NCBI RefSeq assembly: GCF_032027425.1
Contig: NZ_JAVSJA010000001.1
Location: 4,352,001 to 4,416,000 of the forward strand
DNA length: 64,000 nucleotides
Direction: 5' to 3'
DNA from: Microcystis wesenbergii NRERC-220
GTDB taxonomy: Bacteria > Cyanobacteriota > Cyanobacteriia > Cyanobacteriales > Microcystaceae
A program made the position numbers and the translations under genes. The stretch's first letter is position 1; each line of letters begins with the position of its first letter. Shown here in pieces: positions 38,300-47,780 of the stretch. The notes under the pieces are model-generated. The model was not told the origin of the DNA, made no database searches, and saw only the letters and a list, made by a program, of their open reading frames with translations.

Positions 38300-38848
38300 A
38301 TGTCTAAAATTCGCTTCGCTACTGTCTGGTTAGCCGGTTGTTCGGGATGCCATATGTCCTTCCTCGATTTGGATGAATGGCTGTTAGAATTAGCCGAAAA
38401 AGTTGACGTTGTCTATAGTCCTGTCGGCTGCGATCTGAAAACCTATCCAGAAAATGTCGATGTCTGTTTAGTGGAAGGAGCGATCGCTAATCAGGATAAT
38501 TTAGAACTAATTCATCTAGTCCGTCAAAATACCAAAACCGTCGTTTCTTTTGGTGATTGCGCCGTAACTGCTAACGTTCCCGCTATGCGGAATATGTTAG
38601 GAACTGCCGATCCCGTGCTAAAAAGAGCTTATTTAGAGTTAGGAGATAACACGCCTCAACTACCAGAAGAACCCGGTATCGTTCCCGAATTATTAGATCA
38701 AGTGCTGCCCGTCCATCAAGTCATTCCCATCGATATTTTTATGCCGGGATGTCCCCCCGATGCGGACAGAATTCGCGAGACATTGATTCCCATTTTAAAA
38801 GGGGAATTACCCGTGATGGCAGGGCGAGAAATGATTAAATTTGGTTAA
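38300..38848 (+). CDS. hoxY: HoxY, small subunit of the bidirectional [NiFe] hydrogenase
   Basis: A 182-residue hydrogenase small subunit that carries the proximal [4Fe-4S] cluster next to the NiFe site. The ligands are Cys14 and Cys17 (GCSGCH), Cys87 (FGDCAV) and Cys151 (MPGCPPDAD). The short length without a signal peptide marks the cytoplasmic Hox type. The catalytic large subunit HoxH, normally a few genes downstream, is missing; 7-bp repeats and an IS4 element follow instead. Confidence 0.95.
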   Translation: MSKIRFATVWLAGCSGCHMSFLDLDEWLLELAEKVDVVYSPVGCDLKTYPENVDVCLVEGAIANQDNLELIHLVRQNTKTVVSFGDCAVTANVPAMRNMLGTADPVLKRAYLELGDNTPQLPEEPGIVPELLDQVLPVHQVIPIDIFMPGCPPDADRIRETLIPILKGELPVMAGREMIKFG

Positions 38849-38861
38849 TTGAATCAGTTAT

Positions 38862-38910
38862 CAGTTATCAGTCGTCAGTTATCAGTTATCAGTTATCAGT
38901 TATAAGATTT
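38862..38910. repeat. ATCAGTT 7-bp repeat array after hoxY
   Basis: About seven ATCAGTT-type units, one altered to GTCAGTT. The following 38911-39168 stretch holds no gene: it has TGATTACTGTTTACTG-like repeats (about 38985-39020) and reaches the IS4 left end. Confidence 0.8.
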
Positions 38911-39168
38911 GAGTTTTAAGTTTTGAGTGAGCAGTATGTATTAAGTGAGCCTCATCAAATGCCAGTTTGCTGCTGTCTTTTCGCTGATTATTGATTACTG
39001 TTTACTGATTACTGATTGGGTGCATCTCACATTTGTAGAAATACCGACAATCAGCAATTATCAGTGACTCCTAAATTATTACAGATGTGTCAGCGGCTGC
39101 GTGTAAGCATCCCACCGAAAAACTAATGCGCTCCGGGGTTTGGGGGCGGCACTTCGACACATTTCGAC

Positions 39169-40485
39169 CTCAAGGGGTGACAAAGGGGTTCAAAGGTAAT
39201 CAAGATAAAGACTCTAGCCAAATGAACCCAAAAGAAATAGAGTGGTTGAGACAACCACCCAAAATTTCAATATGTTACCATCATTCTATCAGGCCTGTTT
39301 ACAAGCCAGCTTGACACAAGCACAATATCTGACTCTACAAATTCTTATACTGCTCCTACAAAGCCATAGAACAGTACAATTGGAGAGATTGGCCGCCTTA
39401 TTTCCCCAACCAATTACCTTTGAAAGCAGAAGAAGAAATTTACAAAGGTTTCTCAAGTTACCGCAATTAAGTGTAAAATTGTTATGGTTTCCGCTAATTA
39501 AACACATTATTAAGCAAGAGTTTAGCGAAAAAAATAAAAATCGACATCAAAGAAGAAAACTGAAAAAACTTAAGCATCTGGGACATCTATTATTGGTAAT
39601 TGACCGAACAGATTGGAAAGGAAGAAATTTGTTTGTAGCTAGTGTTATTTGTGGAAAAAGGGCGTTACCTGTGTACTGGATATTGTTAGATAAACAAGGA
39701 AGCAGTAATTTAGGGAACCAAAAAAACTTTCTCAAGCCGGTATTAAAATTTTTGAAATCCTACCCAGTTGTCGTGATAGGCGACCGAGAATTTCACAGTG
39801 TTCAACTAGGAAAGTGGCTAGACGAAAAGGGGATAGCCTTTATTCTGAGACAAAAGAAGGGAACATCTTTGCTATTATCAGGTGAAGAAAACTATCAACC
39901 TCTAAAAGCTCTAGATATTCAACCGGGGACTCAGCATTTTTTTTCGGATATTTATCATACATCTGCTCATAAACTTGGCCCTTTTAATTTGGCCACTCGC
40001 TGGAAAAGACGCTACCGTAGTAAACAAGCCGAAGCTCCTTGGTATCTTCTTACTAATCTTGACTCTTTGGATGAGACTTTAAATTTATATGAATCTCGTT
40101 TTGGCATTGAAGCAATGTTCAAAGATTGTAAAACGGGAGGTTATAATATCGAGAAAACTAAAGTTAGCGAACCGCGTTTTTTAGCTCTTGTTTTATTAAT
40201 TGCTATCGCCTATTCTTTAAATACAATACGGGGTCAACAACTCAATATTTTACCCCACCGTGTTTATATTTGTCGCCTCAAAGAATCTAATCGTTCTGCT
40301 GAAAGACATAGTGATTTTTGGATAGGGACTTATGGTACTTTTTGGGTTGAGTCGATGGATATTTTTTCGGAACTTGCCCTTTCTTTGATACGCCTCAAAC
40401 CCCAGAAAAACCCTTATTTCTCCAAAGGGTTAACGGCTATGAGCCTTATCAAGCAAGCTCTTTAACCTTTCTGTCACCCCTTGAG
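39169..40485 (+). mobile_element. IS4 family insertion sequence
   Basis: The ends share a 14-bp terminal inverted repeat, CTCAAGGGGTGACA at 39169-39182 and its complement at 40472-40485, with weaker similarity inward. One intact transposase fills the element. Both flanks carry TTCGACACATTTCGAC, which is a repeat of the site and not obviously a target duplication. The element is inserted after hoxY, where hoxH would be expected. Confidence 0.8.
39272..40465 (+). CDS. IS4 family transposase
   Basis: A 397-residue DDE transposase. Catalytic residues are Asp in VIDRTDW, Asp in VVIGDREFHS and Glu in the Y-(2)-R-(3)-E-(6)-K motif (YESRFGIEAMFKDCK). The frame is open throughout, so the element may be active. 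ATG 39272 (MLPSFYQACL) is chosen over a GTG at 39242. Confidence 0.92.
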   Translation: MLPSFYQACLQASLTQAQYLTLQILILLLQSHRTVQLERLAALFPQPITFESRRRNLQRFLKLPQLSVKLLWFPLIKHIIKQEFSEKNKNRHQRRKLKKLKHLGHLLLVIDRTDWKGRNLFVASVICGKRALPVYWILLDKQGSSNLGNQKNFLKPVLKFLKSYPVVVIGDREFHSVQLGKWLDEKGIAFILRQKKGTSLLLSGEENYQPLKALDIQPGTQHFFSDIYHTSAHKLGPFNLATRWKRRYRSKQAEAPWYLLTNLDSLDETLNLYESRFGIEAMFKDCKTGGYNIEKTKVSEPRFLALVLLIAIAYSLNTIRGQQLNILPHRVYICRLKESNRSAERHSDFWIGTYGTFWVESMDIFSELALSLIRLKPQKNPYFSKGLTAMSLIKQAL

Positions 40486-40505
40486 CATTTCGACACATTT
40501 CGACA

Positions 40506-40565
40506 AGCTCAATGTAAAGGCTCAATGTAAAGGCTCAATGTAAAGGCTCAATGTAAAGGCTCAGT
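40506..40565. repeat. 15-bp tandem repeat
   Basis: Four copies of GCTCAATGTAAAG plus a partial one, unit 15 bp. It follows the IS4 right end and precedes a G-run and C-run hairpin (AACGGGGGG..CCCCCC, about 40580-40612). It is unlike the 7-bp arrays elsewhere in the window. Confidence 0.8.
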
Positions 40566-40645
40566 GACCGCGCCACGCCCCCAACGGGGGGTTTGGGGGG
40601 TTCTACCCCCCAAAAGCTTGGATTGAGTAATCAGATCTGAAGTAA

Positions 40646-40737
40646 TACTAAATCCCTTGAGTATAGGCTACATATCAGGAGAGGCACTCATGCAAAACGG
40701 AGAATAAATAATCAGTTTTTAATAACTGGATTTAGTA
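40646..40737. mobile_element. family B small inverted-repeat element, copy 3 (reversed)
   Basis: It begins TACTAAATCCCTTGAGTATA and ends AATAACTGGATTTAGTA, the reverse of copies 1 and 2. It has lost some of the CATGAGTGCC repeats and is 92 bp long. It lies between the IS4 region and the recG 3' end. Confidence 0.75.
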
Positions 40738-40765
40738 TTACTGATTACTGAACATCTCCCCTAAA

Positions 40766-43234
40766 TCAAGTTAAAATATCCGCTCCTAACATCCGTTGAT
40801 ATTTAGCTTCTAAAGCTTTTTTTAAATTAGGCAAAGTGATTAAATGGGGATCATCTAACATAATTTTTTCGGCGGCATCTCTTGCCAAAACTAACACCTC
40901 TTGATCCTCGACTAAACTAGCGAGGGCAAAATCTGGTAAACCCGATTGCCGTTGTCCTAAAACTTCCCCTGGACCGCGGAATCGCATATCCATTTCCGAG
41001 ATAAAAAAGCCGTCTTGGGATTGTTCCAAAACCGTCAATCTTTGACGAGAATTAGCACTATTAGTGCCACTTAAAAGTAAACAGTAGGATTGATGGGAAC
41101 CTCTGCCTACGCGCCCCCGTAATTGATGTAATTGTGAAAGGCCAAAACGTTCGGCATTTTCAATTAACATCACCGTAGCATTGGGAACATCTACCCCCAC
41201 TTCAATAACCGTAGTTGAGACAATAATTTGTAGAATATTATCGCGAAAAGCTGTTAAGATTTCCTCTTTTTCGGCGGAACTCATGCGACCATGGAGTAAA
41301 CCGATATTAAAATTGGGAAAAATCTTTTCTGATAAATTTTGATATTCTTCCACCGCAGCCCTCACATCTAATTTTTCCGATTCTTCAATCAAGGGAAAAA
41401 TCACATAAGCTTGTCTGCCTTGGGCAATTTCACGGCGAATTAAATCATAGGCAGCCCTTCTTTGATTCCCATTTAAAGCGGTGGTTTGAATCGGTTGTCT
41501 GCCGGGGGGTAATTCGTCAATTTGACTCACATCTAAATCCCCATGCAGGGTTAAAGCTAAAGTACGGGGAATCGGTGTTGCTGTCATGGTTAAAACGTGG
41601 GGAGACTCTCCTTTGCTTAATAATCTTGCCCTTTGTTGTACCCCAAAGCGATGCTGTTCATCAATAACAACTAACCCCAATTTGCGGAAATTAACTGCAT
41701 CTTGAATTAGGGCATGAGTTCCCACTAAAAGTGGTAATTCTCCTGTCTCCAATTGGGCGTGAATTTCTCGCCGTTTAGCGGTTTTTGTGGAACCAGTTAA
41801 TAATTCTACGGGTAAATGTAAGAGATTAAACCAGCTAACTAACTTACGATAATGTTGTTCTGCTAAAACTTCCGTGGGAGCCATTAATGCCGCTTGATAA
41901 CCGGATTGTAGGGCTGCTAAAATAGCATAAACTCCGACAATTGTTTTGCCAGAACCCACATCCCCCTGCACGAGACGATTCATCGGGGTGCTAGAATCTA
42001 AATCCTCTAAAATTTCCTCAATAACTCGTTTTTGAGCATTGGTTAATTGAAAGGGAATTATCTGATTAAATTGATCAATTAATTGACCCCTAGCACTAAA
42101 AACAGCACTTTTCTGTGTCTGACGATACTGTTGCCGCCGCCGCAGAAAACCCAATTGTAAAAAGAAGAATTCATCAAAGACTAATCGCCGTCGCGCTTGA
42201 CTGAGAATCTCGGCATTATTGGGGAAATGAATGTTAGTAATTGCTGTTTTTAAATCGATTAATCCGTATTGTTTTCTTAGACCGAAAGGTAGGGGGTCTT
42301 TTATCGCCTCTACTGCCCCAAAAGCGGCGACTACAGCCTTTCTAATTAGGTCGGCGGGTACTCCATCGGTGAGGGGATAAACCGGCAGAATACGCCCGAT
42401 TTTTAAGGACTCAATACTTGCCCCAGAACTGTCTAATAATTCAAATTCAGGATTTTCTAAAGTTAACCCATATTTTCCCGCTTTGACTAAACCACTAACC
42501 GCCACCACCGAACCCACCAGATAGAGTTTTTTTTGTCCTTCTTGCCAAGCACGATTAGTATAGCGAGTTCCCGCATAAAAACGGTTTAATTTTATCTGTC
42601 CAGTGCGATCCTGTAAGAGCAATTCAAAGATAGCTAACTTGGTATTTTTGGGGCTAGTAAAACAATTACAGCGCTTGACATTCCCCACTAAAGTTACCGT
42701 TTCCCCCTCGGTTAAATTGGCGATATTGACTTGACGACTGTAATCAATATGATCCCGGGGATAATAATATAATAAATCTTCAACTTTGTGGAGGTTTAAT
42801 TTTTCTAAAAGACCAGCTTTTCTCTCTCCCACTTCCGCTAGATATTTCAAGGGTTGTTCGAGGGTAACTTGCCGTGGAGAATTAGTCTTTGCCGTGATGG
42901 GAGTGGTATTAATAATTTTCGCTGCGACTGGTTCTTTTGGGGTGGGGGCTGCTTCTAAAGTTTGCCGTAATTGTTGCAAAAAATTGCGCGTTTCGGTGAC
43001 TAATTGTTGTCTTTGTTCGGGATTAAATTGGGAGTATTGGGCAAATTTTTGGGCTAATTCTCGCCAGCGATTTCTCTCACTGGTGGCAATTCCCACGGGA
43101 GGATTATCCCCGAAACTAAGACAGAAAAACTCGCTAAAACGGTATTGATTTCCCTGAAGATCGGGATAACCTTTTTCCGCTTCTACAGATAAGGCTTTTT
43201 GTAATCTCACCCAGTCGGGTATTTCCCCTTTCAT
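40766..43234 (-). CDS. recG: ATP-dependent DNA helicase RecG
   Basis: A branch-migration helicase that remodels stalled forks and recombination intermediates. The 822-residue protein has an N-terminal extension of about 130 residues typical of cyanobacteria, the wedge/OB domain (ANLTEGETVTLVGNV), Walker A GDVGSGKT, the DEQH box (VIDEQHRFGVQQR), TATPIPRTLALT and the C-terminal QLRGRVGRGSHQSYC. It interrupts the strand of the hox/hyp region, being transcribed against it. Confidence 0.96.
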   Translation of the reverse strand: MKGEIPDWVRLQKALSVEAEKGYPDLQGNQYRFSEFFCLSFGDNPPVGIATSERNRWRELAQKFAQYSQFNPEQRQQLVTETRNFLQQLRQTLEAAPTPKEPVAAKIINTTPITAKTNSPRQVTLEQPLKYLAEVGERKAGLLEKLNLHKVEDLLYYYPRDHIDYSRQVNIANLTEGETVTLVGNVKRCNCFTSPKNTKLAIFELLLQDRTGQIKLNRFYAGTRYTNRAWQEGQKKLYLVGSVVAVSGLVKAGKYGLTLENPEFELLDSSGASIESLKIGRILPVYPLTDGVPADLIRKAVVAAFGAVEAIKDPLPFGLRKQYGLIDLKTAITNIHFPNNAEILSQARRRLVFDEFFFLQLGFLRRRQQYRQTQKSAVFSARGQLIDQFNQIIPFQLTNAQKRVIEEILEDLDSSTPMNRLVQGDVGSGKTIVGVYAILAALQSGYQAALMAPTEVLAEQHYRKLVSWFNLLHLPVELLTGSTKTAKRREIHAQLETGELPLLVGTHALIQDAVNFRKLGLVVIDEQHRFGVQQRARLLSKGESPHVLTMTATPIPRTLALTLHGDLDVSQIDELPPGRQPIQTTALNGNQRRAAYDLIRREIAQGRQAYVIFPLIEESEKLDVRAAVEEYQNLSEKIFPNFNIGLLHGRMSSAEKEEILTAFRDNILQIIVSTTVIEVGVDVPNATVMLIENAERFGLSQLHQLRGRVGRGSHQSYCLLLSGTNSANSRQRLTVLEQSQDGFFISEMDMRFRGPGEVLGQRQSGLPDFALASLVEDQEVLVLARDAAEKIMLDDPHLITLPNLKKALEAKYQRMLGADILT

Positions 43235-43301
43235 AATTGCCTCTTGATTCCAAATTTTCCGGTATTATGCTTCCCTAATACCTCTGTTTGATCATAACTG
43301 A

Positions 43302-44195
43302 TTAATCATACCAACTACTGCGCCACGCCGCTTCTGCTTGAGCGATAGTATATTCTTTGCGAATACGATGATATTGTTCCCCTAGACGATTTAATTGTTC
43401 CCAAAGGGAGCGAATTTGATTTCTTTCGACACTTAAGCGCGTGTCAGCAAATTCCAGTTCAGCCATTCGTAGATGAATTGCCGTTACTTTAGTGACTTTG
43501 CCACTCGAAAAATCCCTATCATCCCCATCATCTTCATCTTCATCTTTTTCCTCCTCTAGTTCAGGGTTTTTAGCTTCCACTAAGATGTTTAACATATTAT
43601 TTCCTCCACCTAGGGACTGTCCTTCTTCTCCCGATTGAATTGCCATATCGATAATTTGACTGGGTAGATGAGGGGGAAGAATATAAGCTTTTTGTAGTTG
43701 CTGATTAATTTGTCTAGAGAGATGATTGAGAATCTCGATACAGTTTTTTTCCAGCACTCGACAACAATAAAGTAAAATATCGGGGTTATTAATCTCTCCA
43801 GTTGCGGCTAGATTTTCCGGTTTGTTTAGAAAAAGTTTCAAGAAATCTGGGGTGTTAACTGTCTCTGCTGGACTTTTAGAGAATCCTACCCCCGAAAATG
43901 CCCCTCGATCGAAGCTCTGCTCGCCCAATTGCTGTAAACTAGCCTTAGCCTCTTGTCCTAGAGTTTTGATCTCCTCTTGCAGTTTCTGACGATTGCTGTG
44001 GGAGAGGGCCAGAAATTCCCCCCCATAGTAACGGGTACAGATATAATACACTGCCCCGATCGCCTGTTTATAGAGAGATTCACCGAGTAAATCAAGATAA
44101 ATTCGGTATTTTTCTCGCATTCTTTCGGCTAAATTTGCCACTTCCGTTTCTATGTTCTTTAAATCTTGTTGTAGCTTGTTCAGTTTTCCAGTCAT
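43302..44195 (-). CDS. conserved hypothetical helical protein
   Basis: A 297-residue soluble protein not recognised by family. It is largely helical: an N-terminal coiled coil (LNKLQQDLKNIETEVANLAE), a middle region with Cys-Cys (LLYCCRVLEKNC), an acidic stretch (EEEKDEDEDDGDD, about 215-227) and a C-terminal coiled coil (RSLWEQLNRLGEQYHRIRKE). It lies 67 bp upstream of recG on the same strand, so cotranscription is possible. Confidence 0.65.
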   Translation of the reverse strand: MTGKLNKLQQDLKNIETEVANLAERMREKYRIYLDLLGESLYKQAIGAVYYICTRYYGGEFLALSHSNRQKLQEEIKTLGQEAKASLQQLGEQSFDRGAFSGVGFSKSPAETVNTPDFLKLFLNKPENLAATGEINNPDILLYCCRVLEKNCIEILNHLSRQINQQLQKAYILPPHLPSQIIDMAIQSGEEGQSLGGGNNMLNILVEAKNPELEEEKDEDEDDGDDRDFSSGKVTKVTAIHLRMAELEFADTRLSVERNQIRSLWEQLNRLGEQYHRIRKEYTIAQAEAAWRSSWYD

Positions 44196-44436
44196 AGAAA
44201 TTTTACCGAGGGAGAAGTTAGCGATCGGCGAATTCTATTATAGCGACTCACTGTCAGCTATAGCACCCTGTAGAAAAAGTGTCAGAAATACAAGAAACCC
44301 ATTAAGATAATCTAGCAGTAAGCTATGACAGTGTTTCTCATCAGGATAAAGTGTAACCTAATTTGCTATCGACCACCGACTCCCCAAAACGAAAACTTCG
44401 CACCTCACCATCAAGATAACTGCTGTACTTAAATTT

Positions 44437-45507
44437 ATGACTAGCAATCCTTCAGCTTCTTTAAAATTAAAAAAAACAAAAATTACCGACACAAATATCA
44501 CTCTCTCCCATGGCAGTGGTGGCAAAGCAATGCGGGATTTAATTAACGAGATATTCGTTAATAACTTCGATAATAACTTACTGGCACCCCTGGAAGATCA
44601 AGCCCGATTTGAGATTAAAGATTTAGCTAAAATAGGCGATCGCTTGGCATTTACCACCGATTCCTATGTGGTTTCTCCCCTATTCTTTCCAGGGGGTGAT
44701 ATTGGCAGTTTAGCAGTCAATGGAACCGTTAATGATTTGGCTGTCGGTGGCGCAATTCCTCTCTATCTCAGTTGTAGTTTTATCCTCGAAGAAGGTTTAT
44801 CTATCGACACCCTAAAAACCATCGTTACCAGCATGAAAATAGCCGCCGACAAAGCGGCGGTAAAAATCGTCACCGGGGATACAAAAGTCGTTCCCAGGGG
44901 ACAAGGGGATCAAATATTTATTAATACCTCTGGAGTCGGAGTAATTGCGGCCGGAATCAATTCCGGTGCCAATAATTTACAAGTTGGCGATCGCATTTTG
45001 ATTAACGGTTTTCTGGGGGATCACGGTGCCGCCATTCTGATTGCCAGGGGCGAATTAGACTTGCAATGCACAATCGAAAGCGATTGTCAAGCCCTGAATT
45101 CTTTAATTTCTGCAATTCTGGCAGTTTGCCCGGAAGTTAAAGCGATGCGGGATGCCACTAGAGGCGGATTAGCCACAGTTTTAAACGAATTCGCTCAAAG
45201 TTCAGGGGTGGGAATACAGGTGCAGGAAACGGCGATCCCCATCCGGGAAGAAGTGCGAGGAATGTGCGAATTATTGGGTTTAGAACCGCTTTATCTGGCA
45301 AATGAGGGCAAATTAGTCCTTGTCGTGCCTCCAGAGGCGGAAAATCGCGTTTTAGCAGTGATGCGTTCCCATCCTGACGGTAAAAATGCCGCTTGTATCG
45401 GGGAAGTCGTCGCTTCTCCCCCCAATTTAGTTTACTTAAAAACCGCTTTCGGCACTAAAAGGATTCTCGATATGTTAGTCGGTGAACAATTACCGAGAAT
45501 ATGTTAA
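44437..45507 (+). CDS. hypE: hydrogenase maturation protein HypE
   Basis: Dehydrates the thiocarboxamide on its C-terminal Cys to thiocyanate, the CN source for the NiFe cofactor. It shows the PurM-like features SHGSGGKAMRDLI, FTTDSYVVSPLFFPGGDIG and TGDTKVVPRG, and ends in PRIC with the terminal Cys required for catalysis. The 356-residue length is right. It is 250 bp upstream of hypA on the same strand. Confidence 0.96.
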   Translation: MTSNPSASLKLKKTKITDTNITLSHGSGGKAMRDLINEIFVNNFDNNLLAPLEDQARFEIKDLAKIGDRLAFTTDSYVVSPLFFPGGDIGSLAVNGTVNDLAVGGAIPLYLSCSFILEEGLSIDTLKTIVTSMKIAADKAAVKIVTGDTKVVPRGQGDQIFINTSGVGVIAAGINSGANNLQVGDRILINGFLGDHGAAILIARGELDLQCTIESDCQALNSLISAILAVCPEVKAMRDATRGGLATVLNEFAQSSGVGIQVQETAIPIREEVRGMCELLGLEPLYLANEGKLVLVVPPEAENRVLAVMRSHPDGKNAACIGEVVASPPNLVYLKTAFGTKRILDMLVGEQLPRIC

Positions 45508-45702
45508 TTTTACCTCTGGTAAAAATCAAAAATTGTTGTTAGGGTTAGGAGTCAGTAGCCAGTAGTCAGTAGTCAGGAGAATTAAAAATGAATAATAATC
45601 AATTAAATGGTCTATTTACAGATTTTAGGCAATTTAATCCTTATTTTTGCTGTTTTGAACCCTCAAATAGTTGGGGTTTTGGGGTTTTAGTTGAAATTTC
45701 CT

Positions 45703-45754
45703 TGATAACTGATAACTGATAACTGATAACTGATAACTGATAACTGATAACTGA
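45703..45754. repeat. GATAACT 7-bp repeat array immediately before hypA
   Basis: Seven GATAACT units end three bases before the hypA ATG, occupying the ribosome-binding position. The rest of the hypE-hypA gap has other repeats such as CAGTAGTCAGTAGTCAGG (about 45560-45577) and a short unconvincing 43-codon frame from 45588. Confidence 0.85.
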
Positions 45755-45756
45755 AA

Positions 45757-46101
45757 ATGCACGAACTAGGAATCACCCAAAATATTATCGAACTTGCCTT
45801 AGAACATTCCCGAGGAATGAAAGTTAAGCGAGTGGTGTTAGAGATTGGTCAACTAACGGCAATTATGCCAGAATCGATCGCTTTTTGTTTTGATACCTGT
45901 TGTCAAGGTACTAATATAGAGGGGGCAATGTTAGAGATTCTGGAAATTTCTGGTTTAGGACAGTGCCAAGATTGCGGAAATGAGCTAGAACTAGAATATC
46001 CCTATGGCATCTGCGATCGATGTGGTAGTCGTAATATAATCATTTTACAGGGTCAAGAATTAAATCTCAAATCCTTGGAGACAGAATCCTTATGTGTGTA
46101 A
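45757..46101 (+). CDS. hypA: hydrogenase maturation nickel chaperone HypA
   Basis: A 114-residue nickel-binding protein: N-terminal MHELGI with His2 for nickel, and a zinc finger of two CxxC pairs (GQCQDCGNE and CDRCGS). It delivers nickel to the hydrogenase large subunit with HypB. Its start follows directly after a 7-bp repeat array with no clear ribosome site. hypB overlaps its last 10 bases. Confidence 0.95.
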   Translation: MHELGITQNIIELALEHSRGMKVKRVVLEIGQLTAIMPESIAFCFDTCCQGTNIEGAMLEILEISGLGQCQDCGNELELEYPYGICDRCGSRNIIILQGQELNLKSLETESLCV

Positions 46102-46904
46102 CCTGTGGTTGTTCTGATAACTCGGAAGTGACGGTAACTAATCCGCAAACGGGAACCCATGAACATATTTTAGCCGATGGTACTGTTATTAGTCATAGCC
46201 ATCACGATCACGATCATGAGCATCCCCATCATCCCGCAGAAATTCACGCTCAAATTCATCATACCACTCTCCAAGTTGAGCAAAATCTGCTGGCAAAAAA
46301 TAATCTGTTAGCGGCACAAAATCGCGGTTGGTTGAAGGGTAGAAAAACTGTTGCCCTTAATCTGGTTTCTTCCCCCGGTTCGGGAAAAACTACCCTGTTA
46401 ACTCGCACAATTGCCGATTTAAAAACCGCTATTCCTATCAGTGTGATTGAGGGAGATCAAGCAACAGCTAATGATGCCCAAAAAATTAGTGAAACCGGTT
46501 GTCAGGTTATCCAAATTAATACCGGAACAGGTTGTCATTTAGAAGCATCAATGGTAGAGAGAGGATTAATCGAACTCGATCCACCGATGAATTCTTTAGT
46601 GATGATCGAAAATGTCGGTAATCTAGTTTGTCCTGCTTTATTTGATTTGGGAGAAAATGCCAAGGTTGTCATTCTTTCCGTCACCGAAGGGGAAGATAAA
46701 CCGATTAAATATCCCTATATGTTCCACGCTTCTCAAGTCATGATCTTGACAAAAATAGACCTACTGCCCTACGTTAATTTTAACCTCGATCGCTGTTTAG
46801 ATTACGCCTATCAAGTTAATCCCAATCTGAAAGTTTTTCAAGTTTCCGCTACCACTGGAGAAGGTTTAGATGCTTGGTACAGTTGGTTAAAATCGCTGGT
46901 TTAA
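46092..46904 (+). CDS. hypB: hydrogenase maturation GTPase HypB
   Basis: A 270-residue GTPase that loads nickel. A His-rich stretch (residues about 34-58, SHSHHDHDHEHPHH) stores nickel; the P-loop is SSPGSGKTTL, followed by IEGDQATANDAQ and the TKIDLLPY guanine motif. It overlaps hypA by 10 bp. The N-terminal CxxCxC (MCVTCGC) matches the nickel site of bacterial HypB. Confidence 0.96.
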   Translation: MCVTCGCSDNSEVTVTNPQTGTHEHILADGTVISHSHHDHDHEHPHHPAEIHAQIHHTTLQVEQNLLAKNNLLAAQNRGWLKGRKTVALNLVSSPGSGKTTLLTRTIADLKTAIPISVIEGDQATANDAQKISETGCQVIQINTGTGCHLEASMVERGLIELDPPMNSLVMIENVGNLVCPALFDLGENAKVVILSVTEGEDKPIKYPYMFHASQVMILTKIDLLPYVNFNLDRCLDYAYQVNPNLKVFQVSATTGEGLDAWYSWLKSLV

Positions 46905-46951
46905 GTTAAGTAGTAACACACCAAAAAAGTTCAGTCTAACCCCTAAAAACA

Positions 46952-47350
46952 ATGACCCTAGCACTTGACCAAAATATTTATAATCAACTGTTGACTAAAT
47001 TTCAACCCAAGATTATTGAAAATGAGGAAGAATATGAGCAAGCTCGTCATCTTCTGCTTAATCTAATTAGTAAACAGGATCGACTACCAGAAGAAACCGC
47101 GATGGTTAAATTAATGGCGACAATTATTAAGGATTTTGATGCCAAACAACCTCAACCCGAACCAGCTTCACCGCAGGAAGTATTATTACACTTAAGGTCA
47201 GCTAACAACATGAAACAAGCTGATTTAGTTGGTAAAATTGGTTCTAAGGGTGTGGTTTCAGAAATTGTTAATGGCAAGCGATCGATTAGTAAAGCTCAAG
47301 GGAAAATTTTAGGAGAGACTTTCAATGTTTCCCCCAGTGTATTCATTTAA
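46952..47350 (+). CDS. HigA-like antitoxin with helix-turn-helix, no toxin partner
   Basis: A 132-residue protein: an N-terminal helical segment (ENEEEYEQARHLLLNLISKQ), a Pro-rich linker, and an XRE-type helix-turn-helix (MKQADLVGKIGSKGVVSEIVNGKRSIS). This matches cyanobacterial HigA antitoxins. The toxin gene higB, usually upstream, is absent in the 47 bp after hypB and not seen downstream, so it seems an orphan. Confidence 0.8.
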   Translation: MTLALDQNIYNQLLTKFQPKIIENEEEYEQARHLLLNLISKQDRLPEETAMVKLMATIIKDFDAKQPQPEPASPQEVLLHLRSANNMKQADLVGKIGSKGVVSEIVNGKRSISKAQGKILGETFNVSPSVFI

Positions 47351-47367
47351 TTCTTTATTAGTTGTTA

Positions 47368-47748
47368 ATGAAAACAACCGTCATTGTTCCCCCGATTAAA
47401 TGTCAAGGTATCAAAACTAAACTGGTATCATCAATCAAAAGTTTAGCGGATCAGCAAAACTTTGATCGCTGGATAGAACCCTTTTGTGGTTCGGGGGTGG
47501 TAGCTTTTAATTTACAACCAAAAAAGGCCTTACTTGCTGATGCCAATATTCATATAATTAACTTCTACAATGACCTAAAAACTCAGCAGATCAATCCCAA
47601 CCTTGTTAAATAATTTCTCGAAGAAAATGGCAACTTACTCAAAGAAAAAGGAGCAAACTATTATTATCAATTGCGAGAAAGATTTAATCAAAATCCCAAC
47701 TACCTAGATTTTTTATGGCTCTTCGGGAATTGTTATGCAAATAATTAA
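47368..47748 (+). pseudogene. DNA adenine methylase (Dam/D12 class), truncated with in-frame stop
   Basis: The frame opens MKTTVIVPPIKCQGIKTKLV, contains the SAM-binding FCGSGVVAFNL and LADANIHIINFY, then reaches TAA at 47611-47613. Reading on gives FLEENGNLLKEKGANYYYQL and DFLW, after which homology ends, before the catalytic DPPY motif. It is clearly a D12-class methylase remnant. Confidence 0.75.
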
Positions 47749-47780
47749 CTTAAAATAAAATTCGATGAGAGTGCCTACCC

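Noticed and set aside
38849-40765. Search for hoxH fragments downstream of hoxY and around the IS4 element
   Set aside because: No NiFe large-subunit motif or partial homology was seen in any frame.
45588-45719. 43-codon frame MNNNQLNGLF... between hypE and hypA with AGGAGA upstream
   Set aside because: Its end runs into the repeat array and it resembles no family; too weak to list as a gene.
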